The notes beneath the pieces were generated by a model, which worked only from the letters and a program-made list of their open reading frames with translations, was not told where the DNA came from and made no database searches. 52,816 bases of DNA, from positions 1 through 52,816 of the forward strand of contig NZ_LNQV01000029.1 of NCBI RefSeq assembly GCF_001515305.1. The letters are read 5' to 3'. The translations under genes were made by a program, and so were the position numbers. This stretch comes from Aquitalea pelogenes (lineage in GTDB: Bacteria; Pseudomonadota; Gammaproteobacteria; Burkholderiales; Chromobacteriaceae). This document shows positions 9,806-18,459 of the stretch, piece by piece (the first letter of the stretch is position 1; each line of letters starts with the position of its first letter).

Positions 9806-11587
9806 TTGATTCCACAGGACTTTGTTGATCAGTTGCTGTCCCGTGTCGATCTGGTCGACGTGGTGGATCGCTATGTCCCGCTGAAAAAGGCTGGCCAGAA
9901 CTATCTGGCCTGCTGCCCGTTCCACAAGGAAAAATCCCCCTCTTTCACGGTAAGCCCCAGCAAGCAGTTCTATCACTGCTTTGGCTGTGGTGCGCATGGC
10001 TCAGCCATCGGCTTTGTCATGGAGTATCAGGGGCTGGGCTTTGTCGACGCTGTCAAGCTGCTCGCCGAAAGTATCGGCATGCAGGTGCCACAGGTGCGTA
10101 CCGCCAACCCGGAAGCAAGCCGGGTGGCGCGCGAACGCCAGATGTCGCTGGAAGAAGCCATGCAATTGGCTGCCGGTTATTACAAGCAGCAGTTGAAGAC
10201 GGCCCCGGTTGCCATCAGTTACCTGAAAGGGCGCGGTGTCAGCGGCGAAGTGGCAGGTCGTTTCGGTCTGGGCTATGCCCCGGGTGAGTGGCAGAACCTG
10301 CAAGCTGTTTTTCCGCAGTATCAGGATGACAAGCTGGTGGATGCCGGCCTTGTCATTTTCAACGAGGAAAGCGGCAAGCGTTACGACCGTTTCCGTGAGC
10401 GGGTGATGTTTCCCATCCGCAACCAGCGTGGTGCCATCATCGGTTTTGGTGGTCGCGTGCTGGGCAAAGGGGAGCCGAAGTATCTGAACTCGCCGGAAAC
10501 GGTGCTGTTTGAAAAAGGCCGTGAGCTGTACGGCCTGTACGAAGCCCGCCAGGCTATCCGCGAGAAGAACCGCGTGCTGGTGGTTGAAGGTTATATGGAT
10601 GTGGTGGCGCTGGCCCAGTACGGCATCAGCTATGCGGTTGCCACACTGGGAACGGCGACTACCGGTGAGCATGTGCGCAAGCTGATGCGCCATGCAGACC
10701 AGGTTTATTTCTGTTTTGACGGTGACAAGGCTGGCCAGAAGGCAGCCTGGCGTGCGCTGGAAAACAGCCTGCCGCAATTGCAGGATGGCAAGGCGCTGAA
10801 TTTCCTGTTCTTGCCGTCAGAACACGACCCGGACAGTTATGTACGGGAGTTCGGTGCCGAGGCATTCGAACAACAGTTGGCAGAGCACAGCCTGCCACTG
10901 TCGGTTTACTTTACCCGCGAGCTGACAGGCCGCGTGGACATGAATACGCCGGAAGGGCGTGCCGACCTGATCAAACAGGCCAGCCCGCTTCTGGCACAGA
11001 TTGCAGCACCGGCGCTTGGCTTCATGATCAGAAAGCGGCTGGCAGAACTTGCCGGCATGGACGTCGACGATTTCGACATGCTGACCACAGGCAAGAAGGC
11101 GCCGGAGCGCAAGGGCAAGCGGGAATACCGTTTGCCGGAGGAATCATATCGCCAGATCAACACGCCCATTGTTCACAAGCAGATCAAATGGCTGCTGATG
11201 AACCCGGCGTGGGCCAGCGATGTGAGTTTGCCGGACAGCCTGCCGCTGTCCGACGAGCTGGCCTGCTTTGCGATGTTGGCCGAAAGCGTGCAACAACACG
11301 AACAGCCGCCCAATACGGCGCAATTGATAGAGGGCTTGCGTGGCACCCCCTACGAAGGGCTGATCGACAGTGTATTGCACCAGGCCATGCAGGATCCGGA
11401 CGAGTTTGCCGATCCCGGAGAGGATGACCGCATCCAGTTTCAGCATGGCAACGCCAGGCTGTTGAAAATGTTGCGTGAAGCCCAGGTGGAAAGGCTAAAA
11501 CTGAAAGACCGTAATGAAGGTCTAAGTCCGGAAGAAAAAGCATTATTCAGGGAACTGCTCCGAGACCTGCTCGGCTCACCACCGTGA
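9806..11587 (+). CDS. dnaG: DNA primase
   Basis: A 593-residue primase that lays RNA primers for replication. Domains in order: CHC2-type zinc finger at residues about 35-65 (CCPFHKEKSPSF...FHCFGCG pattern, here YHCFGCG), the catalytic core with the Toprim motif VLVVEGYMDVVAL near residue 260 and acidic CFDGDKAG, and a C-terminal helical region that binds the DnaB helicase. The start is TTG 9806: the in-frame stop TAA at 9788-9790 leaves no other normal start, and MIPQDFVDQLL matches the family N-terminus. It lies between yqeY and rpoD. Confidence 0.97.
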   Translation: MIPQDFVDQLLSRVDLVDVVDRYVPLKKAGQNYLACCPFHKEKSPSFTVSPSKQFYHCFGCGAHGSAIGFVMEYQGLGFVDAVKLLAESIGMQVPQVRTANPEASRVARERQMSLEEAMQLAAGYYKQQLKTAPVAISYLKGRGVSGEVAGRFGLGYAPGEWQNLQAVFPQYQDDKLVDAGLVIFNEESGKRYDRFRERVMFPIRNQRGAIIGFGGRVLGKGEPKYLNSPETVLFEKGRELYGLYEARQAIREKNRVLVVEGYMDVVALAQYGISYAVATLGTATTGEHVRKLMRHADQVYFCFDGDKAGQKAAWRALENSLPQLQDGKALNFLFLPSEHDPDSYVREFGAEAFEQQLAEHSLPLSVYFTRELTGRVDMNTPEGRADLIKQASPLLAQIAAPALGFMIRKRLAELAGMDVDDFDMLTTGKKAPERKGKREYRLPEESYRQINTPIVHKQIKWLLMNPAWASDVSLPDSLPLSDELACFAMLAESVQQHEQPPNTAQLIEGLRGTPYEGLIDSVLHQAMQDPDEFADPGEDDRIQFQHGNARLLKMLREAQVERLKLKDRNEGLSPEEKALFRELLRDLLGSPP

Positions 11588-11611
11588 GCCCGGGCGGAAG
11601 TGACGTAGTTG

Positions 11612-11620
11612 TGTTATAAT
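11612..11620 (+). promoter_or_regulatory. rpoD extended -10 promoter
   Basis: TGT followed by a perfect TATAAT (11615-11620) in the dnaG-rpoD gap, 39 bases before rpoD. No good -35 is visible, as is common with an extended -10. It would give rpoD its own supply besides readthrough from rpsU-dnaG. Confidence 0.65.
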
Positions 11621-11658
11621 CAACTGTTTTTTTCGGCTTTTTTAAAGCAGGAAGCAAA

Positions 11659-13587
11659 ATGGCGGCCTCTCCCGAAAATCAAAAAGATGTGCAGGACAAC
11701 GAAGAACAGGTCATGAGCCTGGAAGAGCAGCGTAAACGGCTGCGCCAGCTGATTGCCCTGGGCAAGGAACGTGGTTATCTCACCTACGCCGAGATCAACG
11801 ACCACCTTCCGGAAGATGTGTCCGATGCCGAACAGATTGAAAACATCGTCACGATGATTTCCGGTCTGGGCATCCAGGTTTATGACGAAGCACCGGACGC
11901 AGAAACCCTGCTGATGTCCGATGCCACGCCGGCCGTGGCCGACGAAGATGCGGTGGAAGAAGCCGAGGCGGCCCTGTCGTCGGTGGATTCCGAGTTTGGC
12001 CGTACCACCGACCCGGTACGCATGTACATGCGTGAAATGGGTTCGGTCGAGCTGTTGACCCGCGAAGGCGAAATCGAAATTGCCAAGCGTATCGAAGACG
12101 GCCTCAAGCACATGATTCTGGCGATCTCGGCCTGTCCGGGTACGGTTGCCGAAGTGCTGGAGCTGGTCGAGCGCATTGGCAAGGAAGAAATCCGCGTTGA
12201 TGAAGTGGTGGATGGTTTCATCGACCCCAATGCCGAAGCTGCTGAAGCTGCGCTCCCGTTTGCCGAGCCGGAAGTCGAAGAAGACGCCCTGCTGGAAGAT
12301 GAGGAAGAAGAGGCCGAGGACGACGAAGCCAGCGCTGAAGCGGCCAATCTGGCCAATCTGGAAGAACTCAAGCAGCAGACACTGGAGCACTTTGCCGGTG
12401 TGCGCATGATGTTCGACAAGATGGTCAAGGTGCTGGAAAAGGAAGGCTCCAAGTCCAAGGCTTATCTGGAACTGCAAGACGCCATCACCACCGAATTCAT
12501 GATGGTGCGCTTCTCCACCCGCCAGATTGAATCGCTGTGTGAATCGTTGCGCCGTCGCGTCAACGAAATCCGTACCTTCGAACGCGATATCCAGGATATC
12601 TGCGTGACGCGCGTGCGCATGGACCGTACTCACTTCATCAAGGTATTCCCCGGCAACGAAATCAACACCGCCTGGGTGGAAACCGAAATCGATTCCGGCA
12701 AGGCCTGGAGCGAGGCGCTGACCCGCTTCAAGTACGCCATCATCGAGAAGCAGACCAAGCTGTCCGAGCTGCAGGATCGCGCCATGCTGCCGATCAAGGA
12801 GCTCAAGGAAATCAACCGCCAGATGTCGGCGGGTGAGTCCAAGGCGCGCCGTGCCAAGAAGGAAATGATCGAGGCCAACCTGCGTCTGGTGATTTCCATC
12901 GCCAAGAAGTATACCAACCGTGGCTTGCAGTTCCTCGACCTGATCCAGGAAGGCAATATCGGCCTGATGAAGGCGGTGGACAAGTTCGAATACCGTCGTG
13001 GTTACAAGTTCTCGACCTATGCCACCTGGTGGATTCGTCAGGCCATCACCCGCTCGATCGCGGACCAGGCCCGCACCATCCGTATTCCGGTGCACATGAT
13101 CGAAACCATCAACAAGATGAACCGCATTTCGCGTCAGATCCTGCAGGAAACCGGCCGTGAGCCGGACCCGGCCGAACTGGCGGAAAAAATGGAAATGCCG
13201 GAAGAGAAGATTCGCAAGATCATGAAGATTTCCAAGGAGCCCATCTCCATGGAAACCCCGATCGGCGATGACGACGATTCCCATCTGGGTGATTTCATCG
13301 AAGACCAGAACAACCTGGCACCGTCCGATGCTGCGATGTACTCCAGCCTGAAGGACGCCACCAAGGAAGTGCTGGATACCCTGACCCCGCGTGAGGCCAA
13401 GGTATTGCGCATGCGTTTTGGTATCGATATGAATACCGACCACACGCTGGAAGAAGTGGGCAAGCAGTTTGACGTGACGCGTGAGCGTATCCGTCAGATT
13501 GAAGCCAAGGCCTTGCGCAAGCTGCGTCACCCGACCCGTTCGGAACGCCTGCGCAGCTTCCTGGACAACGAGCCGGGCGGTCAGTAA
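11659..13587 (+). CDS. rpoD: RNA polymerase primary sigma factor (sigma-70)
   Basis: A 642-residue housekeeping sigma factor. Region 1.1 is at the N-terminus ([20 protein letters not shown]), region 1.2 at [11 protein letters not shown], then a long acidic non-conserved insert rich in Glu/Asp (residues about 200-240). Region 2 contains the -10 recognition block ([16 protein letters not shown]), region 3 follows, and region 4 has the -35 helix-turn-helix ([28 protein letters not shown]). Length and domain order are normal for proteobacteria. A strong terminator follows at once, separating it from the tRNA gene. Confidence 0.98.
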   Translation: MAASPENQKDVQDNEEQVMSLEEQRKRLRQLIALGKERGYLTYAEINDHLPEDVSDAEQIENIVTMISGLGIQVYDEAPDAETLLMSDATPAVADEDAVEEAEAALSSVDSEFGRTTDPVRMYMREMGSVELLTREGEIEIAKRIEDGLKHMILAISACPGTVAEVLELVERIGKEEIRVDEVVDGFIDPNAEAAEAALPFAEPEVEEDALLEDEEEEAEDDEASAEAANLANLEELKQQTLEHFAGVRMMFDKMVKVLEKEGSKSKAYLELQDAITTEFMMVRFSTRQIESLCESLRRRVNEIRTFERDIQDICVTRVRMDRTHFIKVFPGNEINTAWVETEIDSGKAWSEALTRFKYAIIEKQTKLSELQDRAMLPIKELKEINRQMSAGESKARRAKKEMIEANLRLVISIAKKYTNRGLQFLDLIQEGNIGLMKAVDKFEYRRGYKFSTYATWWIRQAITRSIADQARTIRIPVHMIETINKMNRISRQILQETGREPDPAELAEKMEMPEEKIRKIMKISKEPISMETPIGDDDDSHLGDFIEDQNNLAPSDAAMYSSLKDATKEVLDTLTPREAKVLRMRFGIDMNTDHTLEEVGKQFDVTRERIRQIEAKALRKLRHPTRSERLRSFLDNEPGGQ

Positions 13588-13610
13588 TACAGCCTGTCTT
13601 TCAAGACGGC

Positions 13611-13647
13611 ATCCCCAAGCTGCTTGCATCAGGGCTTGGGGATTTTT
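13611..13647 (+). terminator. rpoD intrinsic terminator
   Basis: ATCCCCAAGC (13611-13620) pairs with GCTTGGGGAT (13634-13643) over ten bases with a 13-base loop, followed by TTTTATTT. The tRNA promoter begins inside its T-rich tail. Confidence 0.92.
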
Positions 13648-13656
13648 ATTTCATTC

Positions 13657-13665
13657 TGTTATACT
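13657..13665 (+). promoter_or_regulatory. tRNA-Ile promoter (extended -10)
   Basis: TGT plus TATACT (13660-13665) lies 10 bases before the tRNA 5' end, so transcription would start about four bases upstream of the mature end. The best -35 match (TTGGGG, 13636-13641) overlaps the 3' arm of the rpoD terminator. Confidence 0.6.
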
Positions 13666-13675
13666 GCGCAGCTTC

Positions 13676-14003
13676 GGGCCTCTAGCTCATGCTTGGTTAG
13701 AGCAGCGGACTTAACAAGTGAACTCCTACGACTCGCAAGAGTACGGAGCTAACTGATTGGGTTGCCTTGGAGCAAGTTGACTCTGCTCCCTGGTAGAACT
13801 GCTCAAATTCGGGGAAACCTCTGCTGCCGTGGCGGCGTGGCAATCCCGAGCGAAGCTCTCGCAAGAGAGAACGTGTAGAGACTGTACGGGCAGGTCGTAA
13901 AGACAAGAGACAGTCCAGACCACAAACCCGAAAGGGGCGGCGAAAGCCGTAGCGGGTAAGCATAATCCGTTGGTGCCGGGTTCGACTCCCGGGGGGCCCA
14001 CCA
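13676..14003 (+). tRNA. tRNA-Ile(CAU) gene interrupted by a group I intron
   Basis: Exons 13676-13711 and 13961-14003 together form a complete class I tRNA. The acceptor stem is GGGCCTC / GGGGCCC with one G-U pair. The D arm is GCTC/GAGC with an 11-base loop. The anticodon stem is GCGGA/TCCGT around the joined loop CTCATAA, giving anticodon CAU. The variable loop is short, the T arm is CCGGG-TTCGACT-CCCGG, the discriminator is A73 and CCA is encoded. A short variable loop rules out tRNA-Leu. tRNA-Ile(CAU) reads AUA after TilS converts C34 to lysidine, a step that can only follow splicing. The intron ends directly 5' of C34, so the interruption is inside the anticodon loop. Confidence 0.9.
13712..13960 (+). 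ncRNA. group I intron (subgroup IC3-like) in tRNA-Ile(CAU)
   Basis: About 249 nt with the core of a self-splicing group I ribozyme. P2 is closed by CTCC/GGAG with a GCAA tetraloop (about 13722-13748). An extra hairpin GGAGCA/TGCTCC lies at 13769-13789. P3 is CTGC (13799-13802)/GCAG (13890-13893). P4 is TCGGG (13809-13813)/CCCGA (13845-13849). P6 is CTCTC-GCAA-GAGAG (13856-13869). P7 is GACTGT (13880-13885)/ACAGTC (13910-13915). Two GAAA-capped hairpins form the P9 region (about 13927-13949), and the last base is G. The core strings GGCAATCCCGAGC, GTGTAGAGACT and AGTCCAG are close to those I recall from cyanobacterial tRNA-Leu and Azoarcus tRNA-Ile introns. No reading frame or homing endonuclease is present. 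Confidence 0.93.
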
Positions 14004-14007
14004 AATC

Positions 14008-14041
14008 AAAAGCCGCTGTGATTCATTCACAGCGGCTTTTT
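14008..14041 (+). terminator. tRNA-Ile terminator
   Basis: AGCCGCTGTGA (14011-14021), loop TTCAT, TCACAGCGGCT (14027-14037), flanked by A and T runs. It starts a few bases after the encoded CCA, so the tRNA is transcribed alone. Confidence 0.93.
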
Positions 14042-14231
14042 CATGCCTGCAAGAAATGTGGCGACTGCTTGGGCATGTCCGGCACGACCGCTTGACTACC
14101 CTGACGGGGCCGGCAGGAAACAGCAGCGATGAACGGACAATAGCGCAGCCGGATGATGCTGCAGTGCGGAAACTTTTCTCCGGATAGCAGGTCACAAGAA
14201 CCCCTTCGCGGCATCCACTACTACCATTCCG

Positions 14232-14277
14232 GTCGGTTTTCCAAACGCAGTTTTCAGCTTCCATTCGGATTTCCGAA
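14232..14277 (+). promoter_or_regulatory. paired upstream operators for a DctD/AauR-type activator
   Basis: A perfect inverted repeat TTCGG-ATTT-CCGAA (14264-14277) and a degenerate copy GTCGG-TTTT-CCAAA (14232-14245) have centres 32 bases apart, three helical turns. The perfect copy equals TTCGG-N4-CCGAA, which I recall as the AauR binding motif in Pseudomonas. Bases 14042-14231, before these sites, hold no gene I can support. Confidence 0.75.
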
Positions 14278-14311
14278 TCAATGCTATTGTATTTTTATTT
14301 TTATTCATAAA

Positions 14312-14324
14312 AATCAGATATTTA
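14312..14324 (+). promoter_or_regulatory. IHF-like binding site
   Basis: AATCAGATATTTA fits WATCAR-N4-TTR. It lies in an AT-rich stretch between the activator sites and the sigma-54 promoter, where IHF bending is expected. Confidence 0.55.
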
Positions 14325-14348
14325 CGTGCTAAAAATGTGAATTTTTCT

Positions 14349-14364
14349 TGGCACGCTTTCTGCT
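14349..14364 (+). promoter_or_regulatory. sigma-54 promoter of the symporter-asparaginase unit
   Basis: TTGGCACG, four bases, then CTGCT. The invariant GG (14350-14351) and GC (14362-14363) have the correct -24/-12 spacing. The predicted start is near 14375, about 45 bases before the gene start. Confidence 0.82.
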
Positions 14365-14419
14365 GTATAGAGCGTACTCAACACCGGCCATAAAGCCGGG
14401 TTACTCTGGAGAAACGCTC

Positions 14420-15688
14420 GTGAAAACCAACAAGATTACCCTGTGGGTCTTGATCGCCCTGGTGCTGGGCATCGCAGTCGGCTACGGCTGTCACACCTCG
14501 ATTACCGATCCGAAACAACTGAAAGATGTTGCCGGTTACTTCTCCATCCTGACCGACGTGTTCATGCGTCTGATCAAGATGATCATTGCGCCGCTGGTGA
14601 TGTCCACCCTGGTGCATGGCATTGGCAGCAGTGATTCCCGCTCTGTGGGTCGTGTTGGTCTGAAGGCCATGTGCTGGTTCATGGGTGCCTCGCTGGTTTC
14701 CCTGTTCCTGGGCCTGATTTTCGCCAACAGCCTGCAACCTGGCGTGGGTTACACCCTGCCGGTGGCTGATGCTGCTGCACCGGGCCTGAAGACCAGTGCG
14801 CTGAACCTGAAGGACTTCATCACCCACATGTTCCCCACCAGCTTCTTTGACGCCATGGCGAAAAACGAAGTGCTGCAAGTGGTGGTGTTCTCGGTGTTCT
14901 TCGGTTTTGCCATTGCTTCTTACAAGGGCCCGAAACCGGACATCCTGATGAAGGGTCTGGAACAACTGGCCAACATCATGCTGCGCGTCACCAATATCGT
15001 GATGATGTTTGCCCCGGTTGGTGTATTCGGTGCCGTTGCTTCCACCATTACCGCTGATGGCCTGGGTGTGCTGTCCATGTACGCCAAGTTCATGGGTAGC
15101 TTCTACCTGGCCCTGGCTTGCCTGTGGATGCTGATGATTGCTGCTGCTTATGGCTTTATCGGCAAGAAGATCTTCGCCCTGCTCAAAACCATCCGCATGC
15201 CGCTGATGCTGGGTTTTGCCACTGCCAGTAGCGAAGCTGCTTACCCGACCCTGCTGGAGCAGCTGGAACGCTTTGGCATCAAGGAACGTGTTTCCGGTTT
15301 TGTCCTGCCGCTGGGTTATTCGTTTAACCTGGACGGTTCCATCATGTACACCTCGTTTGCCGCCCTGTTCATCTCCCAGGTTGCCAACATCAACCTGACT
15401 CTGGGCCAGCAAATCACCATGCTGCTGATCCTGCTGATCACCAGCAAGGGTATTGCCGGTGTACCGCGTGCTTCGCTGGTGGTGGTGGCTGCCGTGCTGC
15501 CGATGTTCAACCTGCCTGAAGCCGGCATTCTGCTGATTCTGGGTATCGACCACTTCCTGGACATGGGCCGTACCGCCACCAACGTGCTGGGTAATGCCAT
15601 TGCCACTACCGTGGTGGCTGCTTCGGAAGGCGATATCGATGCCGAAGCTGCACATGCCAACCCGGCCCTGGCCGAAGATCAGGCCTGA
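14420..15688 (+). CDS. dicarboxylate/amino acid:cation symporter (DAACS family)
   Basis: A 422-residue inner-membrane secondary transporter of the GltP/DctA family, which couples uptake of glutamate, aspartate or C4-dicarboxylates to H+ or Na+. Family marks are the N-terminal membrane helix (ITLWVLIALVLGIAVGYG), the Ser-rich re-entrant loop (ATASSEAAYPTL), and the substrate-binding helices (VLPLGYSFNLDGSIMY, and DHFLDMGRTATNVLGNAIA). The Asp and Arg of the last segment favour acidic amino acids or dicarboxylates. The start is GTG 14420, with GGAG upstream; a longer frame to 14348 would overlap the sigma-54 promoter. Next to asparaginase and under an AauR-like control region, aspartate/glutamate uptake is the likeliest role. 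Confidence 0.9.
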   Translation: MKTNKITLWVLIALVLGIAVGYGCHTSITDPKQLKDVAGYFSILTDVFMRLIKMIIAPLVMSTLVHGIGSSDSRSVGRVGLKAMCWFMGASLVSLFLGLIFANSLQPGVGYTLPVADAAAPGLKTSALNLKDFITHMFPTSFFDAMAKNEVLQVVVFSVFFGFAIASYKGPKPDILMKGLEQLANIMLRVTNIVMMFAPVGVFGAVASTITADGLGVLSMYAKFMGSFYLALACLWMLMIAAAYGFIGKKIFALLKTIRMPLMLGFATASSEAAYPTLLEQLERFGIKERVSGFVLPLGYSFNLDGSIMYTSFAALFISQVANINLTLGQQITMLLILLITSKGIAGVPRASLVVVAAVLPMFNLPEAGILLILGIDHFLDMGRTATNVLGNAIATTVVAASEGDIDAEAAHANPALAEDQA

Positions 15689-15737
15689 GCCCCGGCGTCC
15701 CTGCCACGCATAAAAAAATAAGAAATCAGGCGAGACT

Positions 15738-15786
15738 CCCCGCCCAGCCAAAGCTGCCGATACAGGCGGACAAGCTGGTGACGGGG
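15738..15786 (+). other. intercistronic stem-loop between symporter and asparaginase genes
   Basis: CCCCG (15738-15742) pairs with CGGGG (15782-15786) and CCAGC (15744-15748) with GCTGG (15774-15778), enclosing a 25-base loop with a further short stem. There is no T run, so it is more likely an mRNA processing or stability element than a terminator. I see no convincing separate promoter in 15689-15853. Confidence 0.5.
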
Positions 15787-15853
15787 GGATCGCTGCAGTG
15801 AGTTGCTCCCCGGCAACGTCATCTCCCACTTGTCTTTCTACAAAGGAAGAGAC

Positions 15854-16930
15854 ATGAAAAAAACCTTCAAAATGTTGTTGTCCAGCGCAGCTGTCATGGC
15901 TGCATTGTGTGGTCAGTCCGCCCAGGCGGCTGATGCGGCCAAGCCGCACGTGGTGATTCTGGCAACCGGTGGCACCATCGCCGGTACTGGCGCTACCAGC
16001 ACCACCACCATTGGTTACACCGCAGCCAAGCTGGGCGTGGACAAGATGATTGCCGCCGTGCCCGAGCTGTCCAAGGTGGCTGATGTACGTGGCGAACAGG
16101 TTGCCCAGATCGCCAGCGAAAGCATGACCAATGAAGTGTGGTTGAAGCTGGCCAAGCGTGTGAACGAACTGCTGGCCCAGAAGGATGTGGACGGCGTGGT
16201 GATTACCCACGGTACCGACACCATCGAAGAAACCGCTTACTTCCTGGACCTGGTGGTGAAGAGCAAGAAGCCGGTGGTTGTGGTGGGCTCCATGCGTCCG
16301 TCCACCGCCATCAGTGCAGATGGTCCGATCAACCTGTATAACGCGGTGATTCTGGCTGGCAGCAAGGATGCGGTTGGCAAGGGTGTGCTGGTTGCGCTGA
16401 ACGACCAGATCAACGCCGCCCGCGAAGTCACCAAGACCAACACTTCCACTACCGACACCTTCAAGACGCCGGAACTGGGTTATCTGGGTTACATGCAGGA
16501 CAACAAGCCGCACTTCTACCGCATGTCCACCCGCAAGAACACTGCGGATACCGAATTTGACATCTCCAAGCTGAACAGCCTGCCGCGCGTCGACATCGTT
16601 TACGGTTACGCCAACATGGACCGCGTGGCCATGGATGCCGACATTGCTGCCGGTGCCCAGGGCATCGTGCAAGCCGGTGTGGGCGATGGCAGTATTGCCG
16701 CCCAGATGATGCCTGCCATCCGTGACGCCCGTAAGAAGGGTGTGATCGTGGTACGCAGCTCGCGCGTGGGTAGCGGTATCGTGGCGCGTAATGGTGAAGC
16801 CAATGACGACCAGGAAGATCTGGTGGTGAGCGACACGCTGAATGCGCAAAAAGCCCGCATCCTGCTGATGCTGGGTCTGACCAAGACCCACGACACCAAA
16901 GAACTGCAACGCATGTTCTACACCTATTGA
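15854..16930 (+). CDS. ansB: periplasmic type II L-asparaginase (glutaminase-asparaginase)
   Basis: A 358-residue precursor with a signal peptide (MKKTFKMLLSSAAVMAALCG, cleavage near SAQA-A). The mature enzyme carries both active-site blocks: ILATGGTIAGTG with the nucleophilic Thr, and VITHGTDTIEETAYFL with the Thr-Asp pair and nearby Lys. It hydrolyses asparagine (and, in close relatives, glutamine) to the acidic amino acid and ammonia in the periplasm. The upstream symporter would then import the product. The ATG at 15854 follows AAGGAAGAG. The gene probably shares the sigma-54 transcript of the symporter and ends at the strong terminator near 17037. Confidence 0.95.
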   Translation: MKKTFKMLLSSAAVMAALCGQSAQAADAAKPHVVILATGGTIAGTGATSTTTIGYTAAKLGVDKMIAAVPELSKVADVRGEQVAQIASESMTNEVWLKLAKRVNELLAQKDVDGVVITHGTDTIEETAYFLDLVVKSKKPVVVVGSMRPSTAISADGPINLYNAVILAGSKDAVGKGVLVALNDQINAAREVTKTNTSTTDTFKTPELGYLGYMQDNKPHFYRMSTRKNTADTEFDISKLNSLPRVDIVYGYANMDRVAMDADIAAGAQGIVQAGVGDGSIAAQMMPAIRDARKKGVIVVRSSRVGSGIVARNGEANDDQEDLVVSDTLNAQKARILLMLGLTKTHDTKELQRMFYTY

Positions 16931-17036
16931 GCTGGCTGACAGGCGCTGCACCGGCCTGTCTGTCGACTGCGACACCCTTGGTGTGATCCCCCCGCAGCGA
17001 CAGCATGGTGTGGCGACTGATCAAGCAGCCTTTGGC

Positions 17037-17062
17037 AAGCGGCCCCGGTGGCCGCTTTTTTT
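17037..17062 (+). terminator. ansB intrinsic terminator
   Basis: AAGCGGCC (17037-17044), loop CCGGT, GGCCGCTT (17050-17057), then a run of seven T. It ends the symporter-asparaginase unit. Confidence 0.93.
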
Positions 17063-17127
17063 ATGCCTGCAGCCCGGTGCCGACCGGGACTGCGGGCATG
17101 CCATCAGCCCGGCCATCAGCCTGGCCA

Positions 17128-18451
<1,324 letters not shown>

Positions 18452-18459
<8 letters not shown>

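Noticed and set aside
11620-13629. A long open frame antisense to rpoD (about 670 codons)
   Set aside because: It mirrors the codon structure of rpoD in GC-rich DNA, shows no domain, and rpoD is certain. Similar antisense frames over 14378-16975, 3257-4606 and 7209-8864 were rejected for the same reason.
13705-13715. Reading the split tRNA as tRNA-Leu(UAA), from the CTTAA in the 5' exon
   Set aside because: The short variable loop is wrong for Leu, and only the junction CT|CATAA gives both a seven-base loop and an intron ending in G.
13803-14264. Open frames across the tRNA-intron region
   Set aside because: They overlap the tRNA exons and the ribozyme core, have no ribosome-binding site and no recognisable domain. 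No homing endonuclease gene was found in the intron.
15776-15805. A second sigma-54-like promoter before ansB
   Set aside because: A GG and GC pair with correct spacing exists, but the TGGCAC part is missing, so the match is probably chance in G-rich sequence.
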